From Manihot esculenta (Eukaryota > Streptophyta > Magnoliopsida > Malpighiales > Euphorbiaceae): DNA of 64,000 nt. The notes under the pieces are model-generated. The model was not told the DNA's origin. It did no database searches and saw nothing but the letters and a program-made list of their open reading frames with translations. Each line of letters starts with the position of its first letter. Position 1 is the first letter of the stretch. Position numbers and translations under genes: made by a program. The stretch covers positions 13,889,862-13,953,861 of the forward strand of contig NC_035168.2 in the NCBI RefSeq assembly GCF_001659605.2, read 5' to 3'. This document shows, piece by piece, positions 11,212 through 22,043 of this stretch.

Positions 11212-11530
11212 TCATCTATTAGTTTTCTCTCTAAAAGGTTTAGTCAGAGAATTGGCCAAATTCACTTCTGACTTCACATAATCAATGGAAATAGTTCCAT
11301 CTTTCAGCAGCTGCTTAACAACATTATGTCTCATACGAATATGTCTATTCTTACCATTGAAAGTTTTATTCTTTGCAATGGCTATTGCCGCTTGGCAATC
11401 ACAATGCATTGATACAGATGGTATTGGTGAAAAATTCACTAAATGCAACAGACTCCCAATGATCTGTGCATATTCAGATTGAGCAACAGAGTCACCTCTA
11501 ATTTTCTTTAATTGACAGTTAGGATCATAA
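11212..11530 (-). pseudogene. Copia RT/RNase H tail with internal deletion
   Basis: The minus strand first gives the residues that follow the copia RT palm (SVAQSEYAQIIGSLLHLVNF), then jumps directly to the end of RNase H (CDCQAAIAIAKN, NRHIRMRHNVVKQLLKDG, VNLANSLTKP). The middle of RNase H, with its catalytic acidic residues, is missing; several hundred bases have been deleted between these blocks. In this family the expected text is continuous without the gap. The piece ends at a stop at 11212 and is followed toward the 3' LTR by about 570 bp of non-coding sequence. Confidence 0.82.
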
Positions 11531-11707
11531 GGGGTATTGTAATACCCGGCTAGACTCCGGTATCGGAATTCCTACCGTTCGGTGGAATCTCGGATGTCGG
11601 AAGCCTCTAGTAGGGTAGAACCATGTTTTCATAAAATGTTTTAAGGTTTTGATGATTTTAAGTAAAGAGGAAATGAGTTTTTGCATAAAAACAACCTTGA
11701 AGGAAAA

Positions 11708-11880
11708 CTCAGATTCGGCTGCCGAACCTCAAGTTCGGCCGCCGAACGTGCATGCCTTCGGGAGCGCCTTTAGGCCCCCGAAAGCATAAGTGAGGAAAGT
11801 CCAGGTTCGGCCGCCGAACCTCAAGTTCGGCCGCCGAACATGGCATGCATGCGGAGGCACGTTCGGCCCCCGAACGTGGC
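11708..11880. repeat. TTCGGC palindrome cluster upstream of TATA
   Basis: About six copies of short palindromes of the form TTCGGCNGCCGAA or its halves, for example gttcggccgccgaac near 11735, 11808 and 11830. Each has 6-base arms around one base. They are unusually C+G- and CpG-rich against the A+T-rich surroundings. Confidence 0.85.
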
Positions 11881-11891
11881 CTGGCCAGCCA

Positions 11892-11900
11892 CTATAAAAG
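11892..11900 (+). promoter_or_regulatory. TATA box of gypsy 5' LTR
   Basis: The sequence ccactataaaagggtccc is a strong plant TATA box 355 bp into the LTR, lying just after the first palindrome cluster. The corresponding part of the 3' LTR is deleted, so only this LTR retains a promoter. Confidence 0.75.
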
Positions 11901-12424
11901 GGTCCCTTAGCCGAAAACGGGCGAGCTTTTTCCCCATTTCCGGCCAAGGTGAGTTCTCCGCCACCCCTCACCGATCTTGAGTCTTTTCCCTTCAGATCTT
12001 TCGAGTTTTTCACTAGTTTTCATCTTGTTTTGAAGATTTTCGAGTTTTGAGCAAGTTTTGGAGCTTTGAGGTTCAAGAACTCAAATCTCTTCCAACTCCA
12101 AGTTAGATCGCCTCTACCCTCGATCATCAAGAGGTAAGAGTCGATCTCTAGCTTACTTTATGTTTTAAGCAAATTTTATGCAAGTTCATGGGGTAGAAAA
12201 TGCATGTGTAGCTTATGTTGAGCTTATGGGTTTTTGATGTGATTTTGAACAATGTGGCTTGCAAATGTATGTTTGATGTGTTTTAGATGGGGTTTTAGTT
12301 AGTTGATGCCCCTAGGAACTTGTATGCTTGTGTATGAGTGTTGTAGAATAGGTTTATGCATGTTGGATGAGAGTGGAGGCATAAATGCATAAGGGAGCTG
12401 AGTTTCTGCCATTCTGGGAGAAAC

Positions 12425-12675
12425 CAGGTTCGGCAGCCGAAGGAACTTTCGGCCGCCGAACGTGCTTGTGGAGGCAGCCTTCGGCTGCCGAAGCTTGCCC
12501 CCGAAAGGAGACTTTCGTCTCTGTCTGGGAGTTTCGACCGCCGAAGGTGCCGCCGAACATGCATGAGTTTCGCCTCTGTCTGGGAGTTTCGGCCGCTGAA
12601 GGTGCCGCTGAACCTGCCTGACTTTCGGCTCTAAAGGGACTTTCGGCCGCCGAACCTGCCGCCGAAAGTGCCCTG
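12425..12675. repeat. TTCGGC palindrome cluster in LTR leader
   Basis: A dense second cluster of ttcggc/gccgaa palindromes and half-sites, roughly a dozen, including cggcagccgaag, ttcggccgccgaa and ccgctgaaggtgccg. It lies 500-800 bp downstream of the TATA box, so it would be in the transcribed leader. It is repeated in the 3' LTR (18488-18735) and in diverged form at 42550-42800. Confidence 0.85.
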
Positions 12676-13120
12676 TCCAGCCCTTTCTTGCATGTTTTTC
12701 TATGATTATTCCATGATGTTTTAGGGGGTTTTTGGGGAATAGTTTAGAGTTATGTTCATGTATGTTTGGTCTCTCATTTGAGTCCACCTGTGTAGGTTCG
12801 GACCCGAGGAACCGAGGACCCCAGCAATGAGTCTGTTGCCCCAGTGTCTGGTCAGAGCTATCCAGAGGTGAGTGGAATAACCCTTTATGTTTTTAAGCAA
12901 ATCAATTGCAAGGATTGAGCATGATCATGCATCATGAATGCCATGTGATGAATTAGGTTGCTTGCATTAGAATTCACGAATATGTTGCATTGCATATTTT
13001 AAATGTTGATGTGGATGAATGTTGGATGATCCATAGCCCTCGATCTATGATATGACGATGTGATATGTACGGTACGGAATGTAAGACCAGTGGGACCCAT
13101 TCTACATTCGCTGGCACTAT

Positions 13121-13312
13121 GTAAGGGAAAGACCAGGACCCATTCTACGTTCTGGCATAGTTGGACACTGTTATGTTATGATATGTAAGGGAAAGACCAG
13201 GACCCATTCTACATTCTGGCACAGTTGGACACTGTTATGTTATGATATGTAAGGGAAAGACCAGGACCCATTCTACGTTCTGGCACAGTTGGACCATGTA
13301 GAGGGCTATTGG
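13121..13312 (+). repeat. 64-bp tandem repeat, three copies
   Basis: Units start gtaagggaaagaccaggacc at 13121, 13185 and 13249. The 3' LTR has two units in the same place, which accounts exactly for the 64-bp length difference between the LTR overlap regions. A shorter relative (gtaagaccagtgggaccc) precedes the array. Confidence 0.92.
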
Positions 13313-13919
13313 TGACAGGTTCATCCTTGATGTGATTATCTGTGATGTGATGCATTCCATGTTATCATATGTTTTTAAATGTTTTATTATTCTGCTCACT
13401 GGGCTCTAGTAGCTCACCCCTCTCCCAAATTTCCCCAGGATTGCAGGTACAGGGTAGACCAGGAGGTTTACAAGAGTAATGAAGTCTGGTATATGTAATA
13501 GATAGTGTGGACATGATAAATGTATTAATGTTATGTAAAAGTACAGTTTCAGTCATGTAATGATATTGAGGATTAGAGATTGTGCTTGACTTTATGTATG
13601 AGGTATCCCTTTTAATACATGATCAAAGATGTTTTATAATGTTCATGTAAGCCAACTCATCTTATGATGTATCGCCCATTGGGGCATTGATGGGATCCCA
13701 CAGAGGGGTCATGATTATGATTATGGCTATGTACAGTGCATGCTCAGGTTGAGTTGGGTGTATGAAAGAAAAGTTTTAAATTTTTATGTATGTTGTTGAT
13801 CATGTATGGGATTAAATAGGTTCTCAGGATGTATGTCAGGCTTGCTACGGGTCTTGGCGGCCTTAAGCTGACCCGGATCCTAGCGCCGGTAGTGGTCCGA
13901 TTTCCGGGTCGTTACAGAA

Positions 13920-13932
13920 TAGTATCAGAGCC
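13920..13932 (+). other. Primer-binding site (tRNA-iMet type)
   Basis: tagtatcagagcc lies four bases after the LTR end. It differs by one base from the usual tggtatcagagcc complementary to the initiator tRNA-Met 3' end used by many plant retrotransposons. Confidence 0.8.
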
Positions 13933-14186
13933 CTAGGTTCGTAGGATCGGACCTAGAGTGTCGGGCTCATAGATGTTCTAGAAGGTCAAGCACAATAGGA
14001 AGATCATGTCCACTAGGATAGGATGTGGAGTCCTGTCTTGTATGATGATGTGAAATGCCATGATTATATACATGTGCATTGATGCTATGATATGAATGAT
14101 GTATATGTGATGAGGGTTCATGTGTGCCCACATGAACCATATGATGCTAATGTTTGTATGATGTGTACTGTTTTTCAGAAAACAGG

Positions 14187-15374
14187 ATGAGAGGAACCCG
14201 TCGATCGGCAAGATTGACTGGAGTACCACCTGAGGATGAGGGCACGGGCGCCCGTCCTCCTACATTGCCTAGGGCAATGTCTTGTAGAGCCAACAGACAA
14301 GGAGTGTCAAGGGACCCTAGAAGGTCTTTTAACGCTAGCAGAAGGGGGACAGATAGAGGAGGAAGTTCTTCAGATGTGAAGGAGGTTACGGAAGAGGATC
14401 AGAGGAGGGATGGGAACCTGGATGTGAGCATGGAGGAAGAAGGGACAGGGGAGTCTCAGGGAGGCGTTCAGGCCTCGGGGTATGGTTTTCCGCCCCATTA
14501 TCCACCCTTTCCATAGGGTTCAGGGTATCCGATGGGAGGTACATCGGATTATTCCAGCTTTAACCCCTACCCTGCCTACATGCCTTATCCACCTTTCTAT
14601 CCACCTTTTTCACAATACCCAGCTTATCCACCCTCACCCTTCTATCCTAACCCGGCAAACCCCACCTCGGGGAATGCTGCACCCCCACCTCCACCACCCA
14701 CAGAACCAGCAGCCCTAGTTACTCAACCTCCTAGACCTAGCTTAGCCGATGGGAGCAAAGTAAAGATGACAGATTACCTTAACCTGGATGCTCCCAAATA
14801 CAAGTCAAGGGATGACCCCTTTGAGTACCTGAGAGTAGTGAAGACAATAACTGATGAGCTAGGGGCAAATGACAGCAGGGCCATTCAGATGGCAGGGTTC
14901 ACTTTAAAGTGCAAGAAGGCACGGGAATGGTTCAAGTGTTATGTGGACCCGAGACTAGACGGCATGACATGGGAGGAATTTGCGAATGAGTTCGCTGGAT
15001 GGGCTTTTCCAGACAGTTCTAGAGAACTGAAAATGATTGAGTTTAAGCAACTGAGGCAGACAGAGCACATGAGTGTAGAGGAGTTCACGGATAAATTCTT
15101 GGAGCTATTGCCTTTTTCAGGGCAAGCTCTAGATACAGATACGAAGAAAGCCAAGAGATATGTTATGAAGCTGCATTCTAGGTACTCCTCGTTGATTCAG
15201 TCAGTTGAGAGGGAAGGTTTCCACACTGTGGTGGATATGGCTCGAAGGATGGAGGCGAGTGCCATAGTTGAGGGGTCAGTGAAGCAGTCAGTGACCCACT
15301 TCACTGACCCAGTCTTCAGGGGTGAAGACCCCAGGCAGAGGAGGGCCAGGTCTCTCTTCTCAGAGCTCAAGTAA
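14187..15374 (+). pseudogene. gag of gypsy element (capsid part)
   Basis: The likely start is the ATG at 14187 (MRGTRRSARLTG), about 250 nt after the primer site. An upstream in-frame ATG at 14154 is possible but gives an unusual extension. The first part is basic and Pro/Tyr-rich (PYPPFYPPFSQYPAYPPSP). A TAG at 14514-14516 breaks it once. The capsid domain follows from about 14760 to 15290, with KYKSRDDPFEYLRVVK, AREWFKCYVDPRLDGMTW and FKQLRQTEHMSVEEFTDKF. The frame then ends near 15374, and the nucleocapsid and protease continue in the +1 frame from 15322, so there is a frameshift around 15350. Confidence 0.9.
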
Positions 15375-16473
15375 GAAGAGGTGGGATAACACCACCAAGA
15401 AGCCGAAGAAAAATAAGTTTTGGAATAAGTTGAAATCTGGTCTGGGATTTGGCGGTGGCTCGAGCTCAGGCTCAGATGGTACAGAATGCCAGAGATGTGG
15501 AAGGCCGCACAGGGGAGTGTGTCGAGCTGGGACTAATACATGTTTCAGATGTGGACAGGAGGGACACATGGCTCGGGAGTGTCCTAGAGCACCTTTTATG
15601 GGCCAGCCCCAGCAGACAGCTTCTGGTAGTGTGGCACAGCCAGCGGCTCCAGCCACAACTCAGGGCAATGGCAGAGGTAGAGGGAGAGGGGCAGCCTCTT
15701 CTTCTGGTTCTCGAGGTGAAGGTCCATCAGCTCCAGCCAGGATCTTCACCATGACTCAGCAGGAGGCTAACACATCCAACACCGTGGTGTCAGGTAATCT
15801 CGTCATTGGGTGTTCTGATGTGTATGCATTAATGGACCCGGGTGCATCTCATTCGTTTATTGCTCTGAGAGCCGTCGAGAGGTTGGGTCTGATAGTCTCT
15901 GGGTTAGAGTGTCCCCTATGGGTCAGTGGACCCAAGTGTGACCCGTCGGTGGCAGAGTCAGTCTGCCAGTACAGTCCAGTTTTTGTTGAGGGAAGATGCC
16001 TTTCCACCGACCTTGTGGTTCTAGATTTGACAGACTTTGACGTCATTCTAGGGATGGATTGGCTATCTATCCATGGTGCTACCTTGGACTGCAGGGACAA
16101 GGTAGTCAGGCTCAGAGATCAGAACGGGTCAGAGGTCGTCTTCAGGGGAGACAAGAGGGGCACACCTAGAGGTCTGATATCAGCTCTTCAGGCTCGTAGG
16201 TTGCTTAGGAAGGGATGTCAGGGGTATTTGGCTCATGTGAGAGAGCTTAGTAGTCAGGTCAGGGAGCCAGCCTTGGTGCCAGTTGTCAGAGAATTTCAGG
16301 ATGTCTTTCCAGACGAGCTTCCAGGTTTACCACCTGCTAGGGAGATAGAGTTCGAGATAGAGTTGGTGCCTGGAACTAGACCGATCTCTATCCCTCCCTA
16401 CAGGATGGCCCCAGCCGAGTTAAAGGAGTTGAAAGAGCAGTTGCAAGAGCTGGTAGAAAAGGGCTTCATCTGA
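15322..16473 (+). pseudogene. gag zinc knuckle and protease of gypsy pol
   Basis: A 383-codon open stretch that continues gag in another frame. It is basic at first (KKPKKNKFWNKLKSG), then has a Cys pair (CQRCGRPHRGVC) and a classic zinc knuckle CFRCGQEGHMARECP (C74, C77, H82, C87). After a Gly/Arg/Ser-rich linker it has the aspartic protease active site MDPGASHSF (D172) and the second protease block DVILGMDWL. The end runs into the RT N-terminus (FPDELPGLPPAREIEFEIEL, RMAPAELKELKEQL) and stops at a TGA at 16471-16473 where the family normally has a sense codon. Confidence 0.9.
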
Positions 16474-16896
16474 CAGAGTACCTCACCTTGGGGTGCTCCG
16501 GTCTTGTTTGTGAGAAAGAAGGATGGGTCCCTCAGACTTTGTATCGACTACAGGCAGTTGAACAAAGTCACTACCAAAAATAGGTACCCTCTGCCAAGGA
16601 TCGATGATCTATTCGACCAGCTAGCAGGAGCGGGTTGTTTCTCCAAAATAGATCTAAGATCGGGGTACCATCAGCTAAGAATAAGGGATGAAGATGTGCC
16701 AAAGACAGCTTTCAGGACCAGATATGGGCATTTTGAGTTCCTTGTGATGCCGTTCGGGTTAACTAATGCCCCTGCAGCATTCATGGACCTCATGAACAGA
16801 GTGTTTAGTTAGTACCTGGATCACTTTGTTATTGTCTTCATAGATGATATCTTGGTGTATTCCAGGAATGCATAGGAGCATGCCCATCATCTACAG
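16474..16896 (+). pseudogene. Reverse transcriptase core of gypsy pol
   Basis: The same reading frame continues after the [21 protein letters not shown], then the first catalytic aspartate in [13 protein letters not shown], then [15 protein letters not shown], and after a TAG at 16810 the catalytic box VFIDDILVYS at about 16834-16863. Another TAG follows at 16873. Three nonsense codons in a row of otherwise well conserved sequence indicate recent decay by point mutation. The segment from 16544 onward is the part that recurs at 40571. Confidence 0.9.
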
Positions 16897-18289
16897 TTGG
16901 TTCTGCAGACTTTGAGGGAACATGGCTTGTATGCCAAGTTCTCTAAGTGTGAGTTCTGGCTAAGGAGCATTTCGTTCTTGGGGCATGTGGTGTCGGAAAA
17001 TGGTATAGAGGTAGACCCCAAGAAGACAGAAACTGTGGCTAACTGGCCTAGACCCACTTCAGTGACAGAGATTAGAAGTTTCTTGGGTTTGGCAGGTTAC
17101 TACAGGAGGTTCGTTCAGGACTTCTCAAAGATTGCAGCTCCTCTGACCAGACTAACCAGGAAGAATCAGAAGTTTGTGTGGACCGACCAGTGCGAAGAGA
17201 GTTTTGAAGAGCTTAAGAAGAGGTTGACTTCAACACCAGTTTTAGCTCTGCCATCTAGTGATGAGGACTTTACAGTCTTTTGTGATGCATCCCGTGTGGG
17301 ACTGGGTTGTGTACTAATGCAGAATGAGAGGGTGATCGCTTATGCTTCTAGGCAACTGAAGAAGCATGAGTTGAATTACCCCACACATGACCTGGAGATG
17401 GCAGCAGTAATCTTTGCACTCAAGATGTGGAGGCACTACCTCTATGGGGTTAAATGTGAGATCTTTACAGATCATAAGAGCCTACAGTACATCCTGAGTC
17501 AAAGAGATTTGAACTTGAGACAGAGAAGGTGGGTGGAGCTGCTGAGTGACTATGATTGCAAGATTCAGTACCATCCGGGTAAGGCGAACGTTGTGGCAGA
17601 CGCCTTAAGCCGGAAATCACTTGACAGTTTATCCCACATATCGGCAGAGAGGAGGCCAGTGGTGAAGGAGTTCTACAAGCTCATTGAGGAAGGTCTACAG
17701 ATGGAGTTGTCTGGTACAGGTGCCTTGGTGGCCCAGATGAGAGTGGCACCCGTGTTTCTGGAGCAGGTGGCTCAGAAACAGCATGAGGACCCGGAGTTAG
17801 TAAAGATTGCCAGGACTATTCAGTCAGGCAATGATAGTGAGTTCAGATTCGACAGCAAGGGGATCCTCCGCTATGGGAGCAGACTATGTGTACCAGATGA
17901 CATAGGGCTAAAAGGAGACATTATGAGAGAGGCTCATAATGCAAGATACAACATTCACCCCGGGGCCACCAAGATGTATCAAGACCTAAAGAAGGTTTAT
18001 TGGTGGCCGGCTATGAAGAAAGAAGTGGCACAGTTTGTGTCAGCCTGTGAAGTGTGTCAGAGGGTGAAGCTAGAATATCAGAAGCCGGTTGGAATGCTTA
18101 ACCCGCTACCTATTCCAGAATGGAAATGGGAAAATATAGCTATGGACTTCGTAGTGGGGTTACCGGCGGCGTCCAACAGATTGGACTCCATATGGGTGAT
18201 TGTGGACAGACTCACTAAATCTGCTCACTTCATCCCTGTCAGGAGTGGCTATTCTGTGGACAAGTTGGCGCAGGTGTATGTTGAGCTTA
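16897..18289 (+). pseudogene. RT thumb, RNase H and truncated integrase of gypsy pol
   Basis: Open for 480 codons to 18339. It has the RT connection ([28 protein letters not shown]), then RNase H with all expected acids (D130 in FCDAS, E167 in LEMAAV, D192 in FTDHKSL, D235 in ADALSRK), then the integrase zinc domain (H347, H354, C384, C387) and the first catalytic aspartate in MDFVVGLP (D417). At residue 462 the protein text passes into LTR sequence. The second and third integrase acids, the C-terminal domain and any chromodomain are gone. The switch occurs in the short shared sequence tatgttga at about 18277. Confidence 0.92.
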
Positions 18290-19915
18290 TGGGTTTTTTA
18301 TGTGATTTTGAACAATGTGGCTTGCAAATGTATGTTTGATGTGTTTTAGATGGGGTTTTAGTTAGTTGATGCCCCTAGGAACTTGTATGCTTGTGTATGA
18401 GTGTTGTAGAATAGGTTTATGCATGTTGGATGAGAGTGGAGGCATAAATGCATAAGGGGGCTGAGTTTCTGCCATTCTGGGAGAAACCAGGTTCGGCAGC
18501 CGAAGGAACTTTCGGCCGCCGAACGTGCTTGTGGAGGCAGCCTTCGGCTGCCGAAGCTTGCCCCCGAAAGGAGACTTTCGTCTCTGTCTGGGAGTTTCGG
18601 CCGCCGAAGGTGCCGCCGAACATGCATGAGTTTCGCCTCTGTCTGGGAGTTTCGGCCGTCGAAGGTGCCGCCGAACCTGCCTGACTTTCGACTCTAAAGG
18701 GACTTTCGGCCGCCGAACCTACCGCCGAAAGTGCCCTGTCCAGCCCTTTCTTGCATGTTTTTCTATGATTATTCCATGATGTTTTAGGGGGTTTTTGGGG
18801 AATAGTTTAGAGTTATGTTCATGTATGTTTGGTCTCTCATTTGAGTCCACCTGTGTAGGTTCGGACCCGAGGAACCGAGGACCCCAGCAATGAGTCTGTT
18901 GCCCCAGTGTCTGGTCAGAGCTATCCAGAGGTGAGTGGAATAACCCTTTATGTTTTTAAGCAAATCAATTGCAAGGATTGAGCATGATCATGCATCATGA
19001 ATGCCATGTGATGAATTAGGTTGCTTGCATTAGAATTCACGAATATGTTGCATTGCATATTTTAAATGTTGATGTGGATGAATGTTGGATGATCCATAGC
19101 CCTCGATCTATGATATGACGATGTGATATGTACGGTACGGAATGTAAGACCAGTGGGACCCATTCTACGTTCGCTGGCACTATGTAAGGGAAAGACCAGG
19201 ACCCATTCTACATTCTGGCACAGTTGGACACTATTATGTTATGATATGTAAGGGAAAGACCAGGACCCATTCTACGTTCTGGCACAGTTGGACCATGTAG
19301 AGGGCTATTGGTGACAGGTTCATCCTTGATGTGATTATCTGTGATGTGATGCATTCCATGTTATCATATATTTTTAAATGTTTTATTATTCTGCTCACTG
19401 GGCTCTAGTAGCTCACCCCTCTCCCAAATTTCCCCAGGATTGCAGGTACAGGGTAGACCAGGAGGTTTACAAGAGTAATGAAGTCTGGTATATATAATAG
19501 ATAGTGTGGACATGATAAATGTATTAATGTTATGTAAAAGTACAGTTTCAGTCATGTAATGATATTGAGGATTAGAGATTGTGCTTGACTTTATGTATGA
19601 GGTATCCCTTTTAATACATGATCAAAGATGTTTTATAATGTTCATGTAAGCCAACTCATCTTATGATGTATCGCCCATTGGGGCATTGATGGGATCCCAC
19701 AGAGGGGTCATGATTATGATTATGGCTATGTACAGTGCATGCTCAGGTTGAGTTGGGTGTATGAAAGAAAAGTTTTAAATTTTTATGTATGTTGTTGATC
19801 ATGTATGGGATTAAATAGGTTCTCAGGATGTATGTCAGGCTTACTACGGGTCTTGGCGGCCTTAAGCCGACCCGGATCCTAGCGCCGGTAGCGGTCCGAT
19901 TTTCGGGTCGTTACA
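18277..19915 (+). repeat. Truncated 3' LTR of gypsy element
   Basis: Collinear with 12214-13916 of the 5' LTR, ending in the same GTTACA. It lacks the first 676 bp, including the TATA box, and has two rather than three 64-bp units. Most differences from the 5' LTR are C/T or G/A transitions, several inside the CpG-rich palindromes, as expected from deamination of methylated cytosine. Confidence 0.93.
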
Positions 19916-20480
19916 GGTACTCACTGGTTTGACATTGAAATGTCCAAACTTCCTTAAAAGCTTCTCAACATAATGCTCTTGTGATAGCATTGGACTATCA
20001 TTCTTCCTTATGATTCTAACTCCCAAAATCACGTTTGCCTCTCCCACATCTTTCATATCAAATTTAGAGGCAATGAAGGTTTTTGATTTACAACTATATC
20101 GTAACTTGTACCAAAAGTAAGCATATCATCCACATATAAACAAATAATCACAGATTCATCATTTATATGTTTTGTATATACACACTTATCAATCATTTAT
20201 ACATTTTGTATATACACACTTATCAACTTCAACAGAGATAAAACTATCATTCAACAAAATTTGATCAAATTTCTCATGCCATTATTTGGAGAGCTTGTTT
20301 TAAACCATATAATGATCTAAGAAGTTTACAGAATTTATTTTTTTGACCAGAAATAATACAACCATTAGGTTGAACCATATAAATTTCTTCTTCCAAGTCT
20401 CCATTTAAAACTGTTTTAACATCCATTTGATAAATAACAAGTTTATGTATAGAAGTTAAAACAATTAATACTCTAATAGA
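19916..20480 (-). pseudogene. Copia reverse transcriptase fragments
   Basis: Minus-strand translations show successive copia RT motifs: YQMDVKT and NGDLEEEIYMVQPNG near 20460-20370, SLYGLKQA near 20310, the catalytic box LYVDDMLTFGT at about 20145-20107, and MKDVGEANVILG, LSQEHYVEKLL between 20056 and 19950. Frames change between blocks, so several small indels have accumulated. The last residues before the gypsy insertion (PVST) connect directly to the residues on the far side (PYDPN at about 11535). The residues at the extreme end, when read into the gypsy LTR, are not part of any gene. Confidence 0.85.
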
Positions 20481-20639
20481 AGAAATTCTGTCTCAGGAAG
20501 CTAAAGCAAATTTATGTATAGAAGCTAAAACAAACTTATAAGCTTGAGTTTATAAGTTTCAACATAACTTATAAACATGCAATCAGAAGGTTTTTGAACC
20601 TATTTTTCATATCTTAGGACCAGAAAGAATTACTTTAGC

Positions 20640-21250
20640 AAGACACCCCCACACTTTTAAATATTTTAAGTTAGGTGTAAAACCTTTTCAAAGTTCATAG
20701 GGTATTTTATCAGTTTTCTTACAGGGTATCCTATTTTGTAGATGACAAGCAGATAATAGAACTTCCCCCCAAAGGTTATTAGGTGAGGAAGAACTTATTA
20801 ATAAAACATTCATCATTTCTGTTAATATTCTATTTTTCTTTCTGCTATTCCATTAGATTCAAGTGAGTAGGGTGAAGTAAATTCATGAATTATTCCTTTT
20901 TTTTTCACAAAAGTCATTAAATAAGATATATTCTCCACCTCTATCTGATCTAATCTTTTTTTTTTATTTAATTGATTTTCTATTCCAGCTTTATACAATT
21001 AAAATATATCAAATGCTTCATCTTTGTTTCTAAGCAAATACACTTTAGTATATCTAGAATAGTCATCAATAAAAATTGCATAATATATATATTACCACCT
21101 CTAGTCATAATTTGTTTTAAATCCCCTAAGTATGTGTGTATTAAACTAAGCAATTCAGATTCTCTATATGTAGTTAAATATAATTTTTTGATTGACTTAG
21201 ATTCTACACAAATCTCACACATTTATTTAAACATGTATTACCAGTGTCAG
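20640..21250 (-). pseudogene. Copia integrase fragments
   Basis: The minus strand encodes CEICVESKS and LLSLIHTYLGDL, the end of the zinc-binding region and the start of the DDE core of a copia integrase, with IMTRGGNIYI following. A frameshift about 20 residues later puts the continuing core (residues around the second aspartate) in another frame. Between 20640 and 20990 only diffuse similarity to the integrase C-terminal part is visible. Catalytic competence is lost. Confidence 0.75.
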
Positions 21251-21253
21251 ATA

Positions 21254-21829
21254 TTATACCAAGATATTGCATTTTTTTTTAATATAAGAAGCACTAACAT
21301 GTCCTAATCTAGCATGCCATAAATTAAAAGAATCAATCAAGAAAGCACAAGAAGATGTGTTTCCATTTGTTATTGCAAAAATATTGAGAACAAAGAGTCT
21401 CTGATTACAATAACCTTTTTCAATAAAAATATCATTTTTAGTCAGTATAATTTTGTCTGACCCAAAGGACACCTTAATCCCATCCTTTCCCAATAGAGCT
21501 ACATAAATTAAATTAGCTCTTATATTAGGTACATGAAGTACCTCATTAAGTGCCAAGGTCTTGTCAGATGTGAGTTTGAGAAGAACTTTCTCTTTACTAA
21601 GAACACTTGCAGTCCTAAAATCACCTAAATACACATGTTCTTCTCCTTCCCCCACTGTAGAGTAAGAGGTAAACTCATTTCTGTCTGTACAGATATGCCT
21701 AGTAGCACCAAAATCTACTACCCATTCTAGCACATTAGCTACAAAAAAAGTTTGAAAAATGACCGTAGCAATAATGTCATCTCCTTCAACTAAATTCACT
21801 TTTGGTTTAGGAGGATTGTCATTTATCAC
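21254..21829 (-). pseudogene. Copia protease and GAG-pre-integrase segment
   Basis: A 191-codon open stretch. Near residue 38 it has WVVDFGATRHIC, the copia aspartic protease active site (D-F-G-A), and near its end LWHARLGHVS, the hallmark of the GAG-pre-integrase domain. Between them lies the usual beta-rich protease body (HVPNIRANLI). The upstream zinc knuckle (CFVCGKPGHDATQC) is on the same strand but partly in another frame near 21880-21840. It is the best preserved part of this copia copy. The second copy of the segment (45300-45800) carries four extra small indels. Confidence 0.85.
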
Positions 21830-22043
21830 TCTTTTCCTGCACTGGGTTGCATCATGACCCGGCTTACCACATACAAAACAATATATTTTTTCTTTTTAAA
21901 GATGGGATTATTAAACTTAGGTTTGTAATCAGATTTCTTATTTTCGTACCTGTTATTTGATTTGTGCACCTTTTCTTGTACAAGATTTGCTCTTGTAGCC
22001 AACATCCTCAGCAAAATATTTTAGGTTCACTGAATCCCATATT

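Larger units (their letters stand above)
11538..13916 (+). repeat. 5' LTR of gypsy element
   Basis: TGTAATACC...GTTACA, 2379 bp, followed directly by the primer-binding site. It contains a TATA box at 11893, two clusters of TTCGGC-type palindromes and three 64-bp tandem units. Open stretches on its minus strand result from the C+G-rich palindromes and have no protein similarity that I recognise. Confidence 0.93.
11538..19915 (+). mobile_element. Ty3/gypsy chromovirus-like element inserted in copia
   Basis: 8378 bp from TGTAATACC (11538) to GTTACA (19915), flanked by ggtat and ggtac, a 5-bp target duplication with one change. Domain order gag, protease, RT, RNase H, integrase makes it Ty3/gypsy. 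The tRNA-iMet-type primer site, the zinc knuckle and the integrase text MDFVVGLP point to the chromovirus group (Tekay-like is my best guess; the chromodomain itself is deleted). The 5' LTR is 2379 bp. The 3' LTR lacks its first 676 bp, because a deletion joins the integrase directly to the LTR interior. The two LTR overlap regions differ by one 64-bp repeat unit and roughly fifteen substitutions, nearly all transitions, so the insertion is fairly young. Confidence 0.93.

Noticed and set aside
12295..12787. Open frames on the minus strand of the gypsy LTR
   Set aside because: They are made of translated TTCGGC palindromes inside an LTR and recur only where the LTR recurs.
19862..20056. Chimeric frame joining copia RT to the gypsy LTR
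   Set aside because: It simply reads across the insertion boundary and is not a fusion gene.
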